Assembly (NCBI RefSeq): GCF_014851765.1 | Contig: NZ_JACVAI010000004.1 | Location: 434,001 to 498,000, forward strand | DNA: 64,000 nt | Direction: 5' to 3' | DNA from: Pseudomonas sp. PDM04 | GTDB lineage: Bacteria > Pseudomonadota > Gammaproteobacteria > Pseudomonadales > Pseudomonadaceae | Shown: in pieces, positions 8,774 through 16,743 of the stretch | Position numbering within the stretch: position 1 is the stretch's first letter | Layout of the letters: each line of letters opens with the position of its first letter | The notes under the pieces: model-generated | Databases searched by the model: none | What the model was told of the DNA's origin: nothing | The model's input: only the letters and a program-made list of their open reading frames with translations | Program-made: the position numbers and the translations under genes

Positions 8774-9019
8774 TCAGATCCGCCAGAAAGGCTTGAGCCC
8801 CTCCTCCCGGGCCTGCTCCCGGCTCAGCCCGATATCCCTGAGCTGGTCCGGCGTCAGCTCCAGCAACGCCCTGCGCGTGTGCAGGCGATGCCAGAACAGA
8901 CCCCAGAGACTCAGGCCGGACGGCGCATTGCGCTTGAGCGCCTCGCGCGCATCGTTTTTTTGCCCTGCCTCCAGTTCCTGACTGCGTAACGTCAGCCGCA
9001 CATCGCTCAAGCCGTTCAT
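8774..9019 (-). CDS. Small DUF1127 protein
   Basis: An 81-aa protein with the DUF1127 (YjiS-like) signature in its C-terminal half: HRLHTRRALLELTPDQLRDIGLSREQAREEG. Proteins of this family are small, arginine-rich and often linked to phosphate, RNA or amine metabolism; no single reaction is known. GGAG precedes the ATG by about eight bases. It is divergent from the MocR regulator at 9198, and the shared 178-bp gap carries repeated TACAGAT motifs, so it is the most likely target of that regulator. Confidence 0.85.
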   Translation of the reverse strand: MNGLSDVRLTLRSQELEAGQKNDAREALKRNAPSGLSLWGLFWHRLHTRRALLELTPDQLRDIGLSREQAREEGLKPFWRI

Positions 9020-9082
9020 TTTGAATGCTCCTGTTTACTTGGGTAGCCAGAGCTTTCATGATGCGTGGACGACGAAAAGCAT

Positions 9083-9163
9083 TACAGATTCAATACACAG
9101 GTATTAATCCCATACAGATTTGCCGATTCCGCCACTGAATCCGCTTTTTTTACGCGATCTGTA
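9083..9163. promoter_or_regulatory. Candidate MocR operator: three TACAGAT repeats
   Basis: The gap between the DUF1127 gene and the MocR gene carries TACAGATT at 9083-9090 and 9113-9120 as direct repeats 30 bases apart, and an inverted copy ATCTGTA at 9157-9163. Direct repeats 30 bases apart lie on the same helix face, as often seen for MocR/GntR regulators that bind their own divergent promoter. Binding itself is inferred. Confidence 0.5.
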
Positions 9164-9197
9164 CTGGTCAACCGATTCAACTCATCGAGACTGAGCC

Positions 9198-10631
9198 ATG
9201 ACCCTTTACGTCAACCTCGCCGAATTGCTCGGCACGCGTATCGAACAGGGCTTCTATCGCCCCGGTGACCGGCTGCCGTCCGTTCGGGCCTTGAGCGTGG
9301 AGCACGGGGTCAGCCTGAGTACGGTGCAACAGGCCTATCGGATGCTGGAAGACAGCGGCCTGGCGATGCCGAAACCCAAGTCCGGCTATTTCGTTCCGGT
9401 GGGTCGCGAGCTGCCGGAGTTGCCGGCGATCGGTCGTCCGGCCCAGCGTCCGGTGGATATTTCGCAGTGGGATCAGGTGCTGGAACTGATCCGCGCCGTA
9501 CCGCGCAAGGACGTGGTGCAATTGGGCCGTGGCATGCCGGACATCACCACCCCGACCATGAAACCGTTGCTGCGCAACCTGGCGCGCATCAGCCGCCGAC
9601 AGGACATGCCCGGCCTGTATTACGACAACATTCACGGCACCCTTGAACTGCGCGAGCAGATCGCCCGCCTGATGCTCGATTCCGGGTGCCAGTTGACCGC
9701 CAACGATCTGGTCATTACCACCGGCTGCCATGAAGCGCTGTCCACCAGCATCCGCGCCATCTGCGAGCCGGGAGACATCGTCGCCGTCGACTCCCCGAGC
9801 TTTCACGGGGCCATGCAGACGCTCAAGGGTTTGAACATGAAGGCCCTGGAGATCCCCACCGATCCGCTCACCGGGATCAGCCTCGACGCGTTGGAACTGG
9901 CCCTGGAACAGTGGCCCATCAAGGCCATACAGTTGACGCCCAACTGCAACAACCCGCTGGGCTATATCATGCCGGAGTCGCGCAAACGTGCGCTGCTGAC
10001 TTTGGCGCAACGGTTCGACGTGGCGATTCTCGAAGACGATGTGTATGGCGAACTGGCCTACAACTACCCGCGACCTCGCACCATCAAATCCTTCGACGAA
10101 GATGGCCGCGTCCTGCTGTGCAGTTCATTTTCCAAGACCCTGGCCCCGGGCCTGCGCATTGGCTGGGTCGCGCCGGGCCGTTATCTGGAGCGGGTGCTGC
10201 ACATGAAATACATCAGCACCGGCTCCACCGCCCCGCAACCGCAGATTGCCATTGCCGAATTCCTCAAGGCCGGGCATTTCGAACCCCATTTGCGGCGGAT
10301 GCGTACGCAATACCAGCGCAATCGCGACTTGATGATCGATTGGGTCACGCGTTATTTCCCGGCCGGCACCCGGGCCAGCCGACCGCAAGGCAGTTTCATG
10401 CTCTGGGTAGAATTGCCCGATGGCTTCGACACCTTGAAACTGAACCGCGCACTGCACGACCAGGGTGTGCAGATCGCCGTGGGCAGCATCTTTTCCGCAT
10501 CGGGCAAGTATCGCAATTGCCTGCGGATGAACTACGCTGCCAAACCAACACCGCAGATCGAGGAAGCGGTGCGCAAGGTGGGCGCCGCGGCCATCAAGCT
10601 GCTCGCGGAAAATGACAGTTTCATTGACTGA
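9198..10631 (+). CDS. MocR-family regulator (GntR HTH + PLP aminotransferase domain)
   Basis: A 477-aa fusion. Residues about 1-70 are a GntR winged helix (GTRIEQGFYRPGDRLPSVRAL, then VSLSTVQQAYRMLE); about 100-470 is a fold-type I aminotransferase domain with the PLP lysine in SSFSKTLAPGLRIGW and the TPNCNNPLG segment. MocR proteins use PLP-bound amines or amino acids as effectors instead of catalysing transamination. Its neighbours (amine oxidoreductase, DUF1127 protein) suggest an amine-linked signal, but the effector is unknown. The start has only a weak GAG upstream; no better in-frame start exists. Confidence 0.88.
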   Translation: MTLYVNLAELLGTRIEQGFYRPGDRLPSVRALSVEHGVSLSTVQQAYRMLEDSGLAMPKPKSGYFVPVGRELPELPAIGRPAQRPVDISQWDQVLELIRAVPRKDVVQLGRGMPDITTPTMKPLLRNLARISRRQDMPGLYYDNIHGTLELREQIARLMLDSGCQLTANDLVITTGCHEALSTSIRAICEPGDIVAVDSPSFHGAMQTLKGLNMKALEIPTDPLTGISLDALELALEQWPIKAIQLTPNCNNPLGYIMPESRKRALLTLAQRFDVAILEDDVYGELAYNYPRPRTIKSFDEDGRVLLCSSFSKTLAPGLRIGWVAPGRYLERVLHMKYISTGSTAPQPQIAIAEFLKAGHFEPHLRRMRTQYQRNRDLMIDWVTRYFPAGTRASRPQGSFMLWVELPDGFDTLKLNRALHDQGVQIAVGSIFSASGKYRNCLRMNYAAKPTPQIEEAVRKVGAAAIKLLAENDSFID

Positions 10632-10690
10632 CTTTTCAGCGTGATTCGGCGTCCATATGCCGACCCCGCCGCCATTCGGAACGATCCTAC

Positions 10691-12259
10691 GTGAGAGCCA
10701 GACAACCCCTGCTCACTCTTCTGCTGCTCGCCTCGCTCCTGAGCGGCTGCGCAGGCATCAATGTTCAACGACAACCGACCCAGGCGTTACCCGCCAGCGG
10801 CTCGGCCTTCGGCCGTTCGATCCAGGCCCAGGCCGAGCCCCATCAGGGGCGGTCGGGGTTTCGCCTGCTGTCCAACAGCAGCGAGGCCTTCATGGCCCGG
10901 GCCGAACTGATCCGCAACGCCCAAAGCAGCCTCGACCTGCAGTACTACATCGTCCACGACGGCATCAGCACGCGAATGCTGGTGGACGAATTGCTCAAGG
11001 CAGCCGACCGCGGCGTGCGTGTCAGAATCCTCCTCGACGACACCACCAGCGACGGCCTGGACTGGATCATCGCCACACTGGCCGCACACCCGCACATCCA
11101 GATCCGCCTGTTCAATCCGCTGCACCTGGGCCGTGCGACCGGTGTCACGCGGGCCATGGGCCGGCTGTTCAACCTGTCGCAGCAGCACCGGCGCATGCAC
11201 AACAAATTGTGGCTGGCGGACAACAGCGCGGCCATCGTCGGCGGCCGCAACCTGGGCGATGAATATTTCGATGCCGAACCGAACCTGAATTTCACCGACA
11301 TCGACATGCTGGGCGTCGGGCCGGTCGCCGAGCAGCTTGGCCACAGTTTCGACCAGTACTGGAACAGTGCGCTGAGCAAGCCGATCGAGGAATTCCTGTC
11401 CAGCAAGCCCACGCAGAAGGACCTGCAAAACACCCGCACCCGCCTGGAAGAATCACTGGAGGAGACGCGCCGGCAGAATCACGCGCTCTATCAACAGCTG
11501 ATGACCTATACCACACAGCCACGCCTGGACATCTGGCGCCGTGAGCTGATCTGGGCCTGGAACCAGGCCTTGTGGGACGCACCGAGCAAAGTCCTGTCAG
11601 ACGGTGAACCCGACCCGCACTTGCTGCTGACCACGCAGTTGGCACCGGAACTCACGGGCGTCAGCAAAGAGCTGATCATGATCTCGGCGTATTTCGTGCC
11701 GGGGCAGCCGGGGCTGGTCTACCTGACAGGTCGTGCCGATGCCGGGGTCTCTGTCAGCCTGTTGACCAACTCGCTGGAAGCCACCGACGTGCCGGCGGTG
11801 CACGGCGGCTACGCGCCTTATCGCCGGGCCCTGCTGGAACATGGTGTGAAGTTGTACGAATTGCGCCGCCAACCCGGCGACAGCGGTGGCAGCGGACCGC
11901 ATATTTTCTACAGCAAATCCTACCGCGGCTCCGACTCCAGCCTGCACAGCAAGGCGATGATTTTCGATCAGCAGAAGTCCTTCATCGGCTCGTTCAACTT
12001 CGATCCGCGCTCGGTGCTGTGGAACACCGAAGTCGGGGTGCTGGTCGACAGCCCCGAACTCGCGGCCCATGTGCACAAAGCGGCCCTCGAGGGCATGGCG
12101 CCGCCGCTCAGTTACCAGGTGAAACTGGAAAACGACCGGGTCGTCTGGGTCACTGAAGACGACGGCAAGCTGCACACGCTGACCCGTGAACCGGGGAGTT
12201 TCTGGCGCCGGCTCAATGCATGGATGAGCGAAGCGGTCGGGCTGGAGAAGATGCTGTAA
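10691..12259 (+). CDS. Phospholipase D-family lipoprotein
   Basis: A 522-aa lipoprotein: a hydrophobic N-terminus ends in the lipobox LLSGC (Cys19). Two HKD motifs are visible, HNKLWLADNSAAIVGGRN and HSKAMIFDQQKSFIGSFNFD, so the active site of a PLD/cardiolipin synthase-like enzyme is complete. The spacing matches the YmdC/ClsC-like PLD family, so it may act on phospholipids at the outer membrane. The start is a GTG at 10691, the only one that gives a complete signal sequence. It follows the MocR gene by 59 bases, probably as a separate unit. A role as an effector or toxin is not supported: no immunity or secretion gene is next to it. Confidence 0.85.
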   Translation: MRARQPLLTLLLLASLLSGCAGINVQRQPTQALPASGSAFGRSIQAQAEPHQGRSGFRLLSNSSEAFMARAELIRNAQSSLDLQYYIVHDGISTRMLVDELLKAADRGVRVRILLDDTTSDGLDWIIATLAAHPHIQIRLFNPLHLGRATGVTRAMGRLFNLSQQHRRMHNKLWLADNSAAIVGGRNLGDEYFDAEPNLNFTDIDMLGVGPVAEQLGHSFDQYWNSALSKPIEEFLSSKPTQKDLQNTRTRLEESLEETRRQNHALYQQLMTYTTQPRLDIWRRELIWAWNQALWDAPSKVLSDGEPDPHLLLTTQLAPELTGVSKELIMISAYFVPGQPGLVYLTGRADAGVSVSLLTNSLEATDVPAVHGGYAPYRRALLEHGVKLYELRRQPGDSGGSGPHIFYSKSYRGSDSSLHSKAMIFDQQKSFIGSFNFDPRSVLWNTEVGVLVDSPELAAHVHKAALEGMAPPLSYQVKLENDRVVWVTEDDGKLHTLTREPGSFWRRLNAWMSEAVGLEKML

Positions 12260-12308
12260 CAGGCATCCTCAAGCCCGCTCCCACAGATAAGTGGCTGGCC
12301 GTTCAGGC

Positions 12309-13454
12309 TCAAGCGGGCTCAGCCACCGTGCCAAACGCCCCCTGGCGCGACAACAGAATCACCAACCCCAAGGCCCCGGCCGCCATGAACAACGGCAAGG
12401 CGTGGCCGCTGATCCACTGGCTGCCGGCCCCGGCGACCAGCGGCCCGATCAGGCAGCCCACACCCCACAGCTGCGCAATGTGCGCGTTGGCCCGCACCAG
12501 TGCATCGTCGCGATACCGTTCGCCGATCAGGATCAGCGACAAGGTGAACAACCCGCCGGCACTGGCGCCGAACAACACCCACAACGGCCAGATCAGCAAT
12601 GTATCGAGCAGCAACGGGATGGCCAGGCTGGAGATCAGCAGCACCACGGCGCACCCGATGAACAAGCTGCGCCGCGACAGGCGATCCGCCAGTGCGCCAA
12701 TCGGCAATTGCAGCAAGGCATCCCCGACCACCACGGTACTGACCATCGCCAGGGCGATTTCGGTGGTGAAGCCCTGGCGCAGGCAATAGACCGGCAGCAA
12801 AGTCAGGATCATCGCCTCGAACGCGGCGAACAGCGACACACCCCAGGCAATCGCCGGCAACCCCCGGCAGAACCCCCACAAGTCACCGAACGTCACGCTG
12901 CAGGCTTCGCTGCTGGGCGCGCCACTGCGCCCCAACAGCAGGAAGGGTGCCGCCATGAGCAAACCGACGCCGACCCAGAATCCGTAATCGTGCTCAGTAC
13001 CCAGCACCCCCAGCAACAGCGGGCCGGCCAACTGGCTCAGTGCATAGCTGCTGCCATACAGCGCCACCAGACGCCCGCGCCATTGCTCGACCACCAATTG
13101 GTTGATCCAGCTTTCGCCGAGGATGAACACCAGGGTCAGGATCACGCCAATCATCAGGCGCAGAACCAGCCACACCGGATAACTCGGCAACAAGGCCAGC
13201 AACCCGATGGAAAACGCCCCGGCCCACAGGCACAGGCGCATCAGGTTGGCGGTGCCGAAACGCGCCGCCAGATGACTGGAGATTTTCGCCCCCAACAACA
13301 CGCCAATCGCCGGCATCGCGGCCATGACGCCAATGGCGAACGAACCGTAGCCCCAGCCTTCCAGGCGAAACGACACCAGCGGCATGCTGACGCCCAGGGC
13401 CAGACCAACACTCAGGACAGAGGCCAACACGGCGAAATAAGTCGCCCAACGCAT
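12309..13454 (-). CDS. MFS transporter (YcaD-like)
   Basis: A 381-aa polytopic protein with about 12 hydrophobic segments, starting MRWATYFAVLASVLSVG; LADRLSRRSLFIG is the MFS loop motif between TM2- and TM3-equivalent helices of the second half. The arrangement resembles the YcaD/DHA-type MFS proteins; the substrate is unknown. GGAGCGTGGAAC precedes the ATG at 13454. PAO1 also has an MFS gene close to kauB, so transport of an amine or its product is plausible but unproven. It is convergent with the PLD gene. Confidence 0.82.
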   Translation of the reverse strand: MRWATYFAVLASVLSVGLALGVSMPLVSFRLEGWGYGSFAIGVMAAMPAIGVLLGAKISSHLAARFGTANLMRLCLWAGAFSIGLLALLPSYPVWLVLRLMIGVILTLVFILGESWINQLVVEQWRGRLVALYGSSYALSQLAGPLLLGVLGTEHDYGFWVGVGLLMAAPFLLLGRSGAPSSEACSVTFGDLWGFCRGLPAIAWGVSLFAAFEAMILTLLPVYCLRQGFTTEIALAMVSTVVVGDALLQLPIGALADRLSRRSLFIGCAVVLLISSLAIPLLLDTLLIWPLWVLFGASAGGLFTLSLILIGERYRDDALVRANAHIAQLWGVGCLIGPLVAGAGSQWISGHALPLFMAAGALGLVILLSRQGAFGTVAEPA

Positions 13455-13497
13455 GTTCCACGCTCCTGTGGATATTTTAATGTGCAACACAAAACAC

Positions 13498-13587
13498 TGT
13501 GGGAGCGAGTCTGCTCGCGAAAGCGGCGCAACATTCAACACTGATGTCGACTGTCACACCGGTTTCGCGAGCAGGCTCGCTCCCACA
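13498..13587. repeat. REPIN
   Basis: TGTGGGAGCGAGTCTGCTCGCGAAAGCGG and CCGGTTTCGCGAGCAGGCTCGCTCCCACA form an inverted REP pair around about 30 bases. It lies between the MFS gene and kauB. Confidence 0.9.
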
Positions 13588-13604
13588 GGGGATTAGCGTC
13601 CTAC

Positions 13605-13630
13605 GGGAAGCCTGCCTGGTGCAGGCTCCC
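13605..13630. terminator. Stem-loop after kauB, possible terminator
   Basis: GGGAAGCCTGC and GCAGGCTCCC flank a five-base loop just past the kauB stop. There is no T tract on the kauB-sense strand, so termination is uncertain. Confidence 0.4.
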
Positions 13631-13638
13631 CTACTGGC

Positions 13639-15132
13639 TTACAACTTGATCCAGGTCGCCTTCAGTTCGGTGTACTTGTCGAACGCGTGCAGCGACTTGT
13701 CGCGACCGTTGCCGGACTGCTTGAAGCCGCCGAACGGCGCGGTCATGTCGCCGCCATCGTACTGGTTGACCCATACGCTGCCGGCACGCAATGCCCGAGC
13801 GGTCAGGTGCGCCTTCGAGATGTCCTGCGTCCACACGGCGGCCGCGAGACCGTACGGTGTGTCGTTGGCAATCGCGATGGCTTCTTCAGCGGTGTCGAAC
13901 GCGATGACCGACAGGACCGGGCCAAAGATCTCTTCCTGGGCGATTTTCATCGCGTTGCTGACACCGTCGAAAATCGTCGGCTCAACGTAGGTGCCACCGG
14001 TTTCCTGAAGCGTGCGCTTGCCGCCAGCGACCAGTTTGGCGCCATCGGCCTGGCCGGACTCGATGTAGGACAGCACGGTGTTCATCTGCTGGGTATCGAC
14101 CAGCGCACCGACGTTGGTGGCCGGGTCCAGCGGGTTGCCCGGCTTCCAGGTCTTCAGCGCCTCGATCACCAGCGGCAGGAAGGTGTCCTTGATCGAACGC
14201 TCGACCAGCAGGCGCGAACCGGCAGTGCAGACCTCGCCCTGGTTGAAGGCGATCGCACCGGCCGCGGCTTCGGCGGCGGCTTGCAGGTCCGGGGCATCGG
14301 CGAACACGATGTTCGGGCTCTTGCCGCCGGCTTCGAGCCAGACGCGCTTCATGTTCGACTCGCCAGAGTAGACCAGCAGTTGCTTGGCAATCTTGGTCGA
14401 ACCGGTGAACACCAGGGTGTCGACGTCGTTGTGCAGGCCCAGGGCCTTGCCGACGGTGTGGCCGTAGCCTGGCAGCACGTTCAACACACCTTTCGGGATG
14501 CCGGCTTCAACGGCCAGGGCCGCGATGCGGATGGCCGTCAGTGGTGATTTTTCCGACGGTTTGAGGACCACCGAGTTACCGGTCGACAGCGCCGGGCCGA
14601 GTTTCCAGCAAGCCATCATCAGCGGGAAGTTCCAGGGCACGATGGCGCCCACCACGCCAACCGGCTCACGGGTGACCAGGCCCAACTGATCGTGCGGGGT
14701 CGCGGCGACCTCGTCGTAGATCTTGTCGATGGCTTCACCGCTCCAGCTCAAGGCTTGCGCCGCGCCAGGAACGTCGATGTACAGGGAATCACTGATCGGC
14801 TTGCCCATGTCCAGGGTTTCAAGCAGGGCCAGCTCTTCGGCATGCTGCTTGAGCAGGCCGGCGAAACGAATCATGGTGGCTTTGCGCTTGGTCGGCGCCA
14901 GACGCGACCAGACGCCGGCGTTGAACGTGGCGCGCGCGTTTTCCACGGCACGCTGGGCGTCGGCGGCGTCACAGCTGGCAATCTTGCCCAGCAGACGGCC
15001 ATCGACCGGGCTGATGCACTCGAAGGTCTCGCCGGAGACCGCATCGGTGTATTCGCCATTGATGAATGCGCGGCCTTCGATCTTCAGATCGCGAGCACGC
15101 TGCTCCCAATCGGCACGAGTCAGGGTGGTCAT
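13639..15132 (-). CDS. kauB: Aldehyde dehydrogenase (KauB/PauC type)
   Basis: A 497-aa NAD(P)-dependent aldehyde dehydrogenase. The catalytic glutamate is E267 (VWLEAGGKSP) and the nucleophile is C302 (NQGEVCTAGSRLLV); the coenzyme-site segment VPWNFPLMMACWKLGPAL is intact. KauB/PauC oxidises 4-guanidinobutyraldehyde, gamma-glutamylaminobutyraldehyde and similar amine-derived aldehydes; P. aeruginosa carries it (PA5312) in this neighbourhood. GAGGAGGACACTCGA precedes the ATG at 15132. It would take over the aldehyde produced by the PauB-type oxidase at 7346. The exact substrate range is inferred from the family. Confidence 0.88.
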   Translation of the reverse strand: MTTLTRADWEQRARDLKIEGRAFINGEYTDAVSGETFECISPVDGRLLGKIASCDAADAQRAVENARATFNAGVWSRLAPTKRKATMIRFAGLLKQHAEELALLETLDMGKPISDSLYIDVPGAAQALSWSGEAIDKIYDEVAATPHDQLGLVTREPVGVVGAIVPWNFPLMMACWKLGPALSTGNSVVLKPSEKSPLTAIRIAALAVEAGIPKGVLNVLPGYGHTVGKALGLHNDVDTLVFTGSTKIAKQLLVYSGESNMKRVWLEAGGKSPNIVFADAPDLQAAAEAAAGAIAFNQGEVCTAGSRLLVERSIKDTFLPLVIEALKTWKPGNPLDPATNVGALVDTQQMNTVLSYIESGQADGAKLVAGGKRTLQETGGTYVEPTIFDGVSNAMKIAQEEIFGPVLSVIAFDTAEEAIAIANDTPYGLAAAVWTQDISKAHLTARALRAGSVWVNQYDGGDMTAPFGGFKQSGNGRDKSLHAFDKYTELKATWIKL

Positions 15133-15368
15133 TCGAGTGTCCTCCTCTTTTAGAATACGAGCGCTCCGCGTTTGTCGCGGACGTCCCCAGCCATTTTGCC
15201 CGGCCAACCTGCAATTGGCCCGGCGCAACCGCCACCCTAAACCAGTGACCGGGTTTGTTTCAATATATTTGACATAAGGTCGGCAAACGGCCTTGCGGTG
15301 TTCAATTTAATAAACATAGACTTTGGACCTTCCAGCCACTCGCGCCGCAATCACGGGGGATTACAACA

Positions 15369-15731
15369 ATGAGCATCCAGAACATCGTCGACTTCAGCCA
15401 GACCAACACCGAGCCCGAGCGCTACCGGCCGGACCAGGCCAAGGTGCTCAAGGGCGACCCCGAGCAAGTGGTCTACAACCACTACAACAGCCCGTGCGGC
15501 CAGTTGAATGCGGGTGTATGGGAGGGTGCCGTGGGCCAGTGGCTGGTGAACTTCACCGAGCATGAATACTGCGAAATCGTTCAGGGTGTTTCAGTGCTGC
15601 GGGACAATGACGGCAACAGCAAGACCGTGCGCGCCGGTGATCGCTTCGTCATTCCGGCCGGGTTCAGGGGCACCTGGGAAGTGCTGGAGCCGTGCCGCAA
15701 GATCTATGTGGCGTTCGAGCAGAAGGCCTGA
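15369..15731 (+). CDS. Small cupin-domain protein
   Basis: A 120-aa single cupin of the DUF861/cupin_3 type: EHEYCEIVQGVSVLRDNDG and AGDRFVIPAGFRGTWEVLEPCRKIYVAFE form the two half-motifs. Such proteins include ureidoglycine aminohydrolase-like and storage-type cupins; no activity can be assigned. GGGGGA lies about eight bases before the ATG. It is divergent from kauB across 236 bp, and PAO1 also has a small gene (PA5314) near kauB, so a link to amine catabolism is possible. Confidence 0.8.
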   Translation: MSIQNIVDFSQTNTEPERYRPDQAKVLKGDPEQVVYNHYNSPCGQLNAGVWEGAVGQWLVNFTEHEYCEIVQGVSVLRDNDGNSKTVRAGDRFVIPAGFRGTWEVLEPCRKIYVAFEQKA

Positions 15732-15841
15732 CGGCGACGATAGCCTCGGGCTGACTGATCGCGAGCATCTGGCTGCCACCCTGGCAATCCTTTTCCTGCT
15801 TGCGCAAGGGACTTGACCGACACCGCGCGTCCCGCAGGCAA

Positions 15842-15878
15842 CAAAAAAGGCCCGTATCTCGCGATATGGGCCTTTTTC
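15842..15878. terminator. Bidirectional terminator between cupin gene and rpmG
   Basis: AAAAAAGGCCCGTATC, loop TCGC, then GATATGGGCCTTTTT: a strong stem with A/T tracts on both sides, between two convergent genes. Confidence 0.9.
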
Positions 15879-15897
15879 GTAAGTCCGGAAAAATCAA

Positions 15898-16053
15898 TTA
15901 CTTGATTTTGCCTTCCTTGTAGATCACGTGCTTGCGAACAACCGGATCAAATTTCTTGATCTCGATTTTGTCCGGAGTAGTGCGCTTGTTCTTGTCGGTA
16001 GTGTAGAAGTGACCAGTACCGGCGCTCGAAATCAAACGAATCAATTCACGCAT
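15898..16053 (-). CDS. rpmG: 50S ribosomal protein L33
   Basis: A 51-aa basic protein, MRELIRLISSAGTGHFYTT... ending EGKIK, matching L33. It has no CxxC pairs and so is the zinc-independent (C-minus) form. It follows rpmB by 11 bases on the same strand, the universal rpmB-rpmG pair. Confidence 0.97.
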   Translation of the reverse strand: MRELIRLISSAGTGHFYTTDKNKRTTPDKIEIKKFDPVVRKHVIYKEGKIK

Positions 16054-16064
16054 GATTATCTCCC

Positions 16065-16298
16065 TTAGATCTTGCCAGCTTTGCGGATTTCGGCCAGCAC
16101 GACAGTGATGCCACGCTTGTCGATGATACGCATGCCTTTGGCAGATACGCGCAGACGCACGAAACGTTTCTCTTCTTCAACCCAGAAGCGGTGATGCTGC
16201 AGGTTCGGCAGGAAACGACGACGGGTTTTGTTGTTTGCGTGGGAAATGTTGTTCCCAGTTACCGGACCCTTACCGGTAACTTGACATACTCTAGACAT
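16065..16298 (-). CDS. rpmB: 50S ribosomal protein L28
   Basis: A 77-aa protein starting MSRVCQVTGKGPVTGNNISH, with RRRFLPNLQHHRFW and the C-terminal KRGITVVLAEIRKAG. It is the standard gammaproteobacterial L28, first gene of rpmB-rpmG. Only one cysteine is present, so no zinc-binding CxxC pair. Confidence 0.97.
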   Translation of the reverse strand: MSRVCQVTGKGPVTGNNISHANNKTRRRFLPNLQHHRFWVEEEKRFVRLRVSAKGMRIIDKRGITVVLAEIRKAGKI

Positions 16299-16743
16299 GC
16301 CTCAGCCCTCTAAAACCACATGCCCAACCCGGCATGGGTTGGCCGCTTAATCTCTAGTCATTGTGGCGCCAGGCGCCGCGATTCTTTAGAGGTCTTACCG
16401 GCTACACCTACAGTGAAGGAACCGGGCCCCTAGAAAAGAGCGCTGCTTTATACCAGAAAGACTGGAGAGCAACAACATTCGCTGTGCGCTGCATCAATAA
16501 AAATCCCAATTTTCCGGCGCCGGACGCCTTGAATAAAGGCTATCGACGCTGGCAACCGCTCGTCGCCGAGAATCGGCCGACACGCCTGTCAGGGTTTTCT
16601 ACCGGTCAGCGCCGACGAAAACCAGTACACATCGTCCTCTTAAAATGAAAAAGGGGATAGTCATTTGCAAACGAGCCCACTAGGGTAGGCCTTTTCCAGA
16701 CTGCACTTGCAGATGGGCCTTCGATCTGTAAAGGAATCCGACC
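16299..16743. other. Intergenic region with divergent promoters of rpmB and the binding-protein gene
   Basis: 445 bases with no convincing gene. It must contain the leftward rpmBG promoter and the rightward promoter of the peptide-binding protein. A short inverted repeat GGCGCCAGGCGCC is at 16364-16376. An open frame at 16361-16648 has no codon bias or family signature and is not called. The final part before 16744 is AT-rich (AAAAAGGGGATAGTCATTTGC) with the ribosome site AAAGGAATCC. Confidence 0.6.

Noticed and set aside
10691..12259. PLD protein as a T6SS effector (Tle5/PldA type)
   Set aside because: It has a lipoprotein signal, no nearby vgrG or immunity gene and lies 30 kb from the T6SS locus.
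12291..13544. 417-aa Gln/His-rich frame
   Set aside because: Mirror frame of the MFS transporter.
16361..16648. 95-aa frame in the rpmB upstream gap
   Set aside because: No ribosome site, no codon bias and no recognisable family; treated as intergenic.
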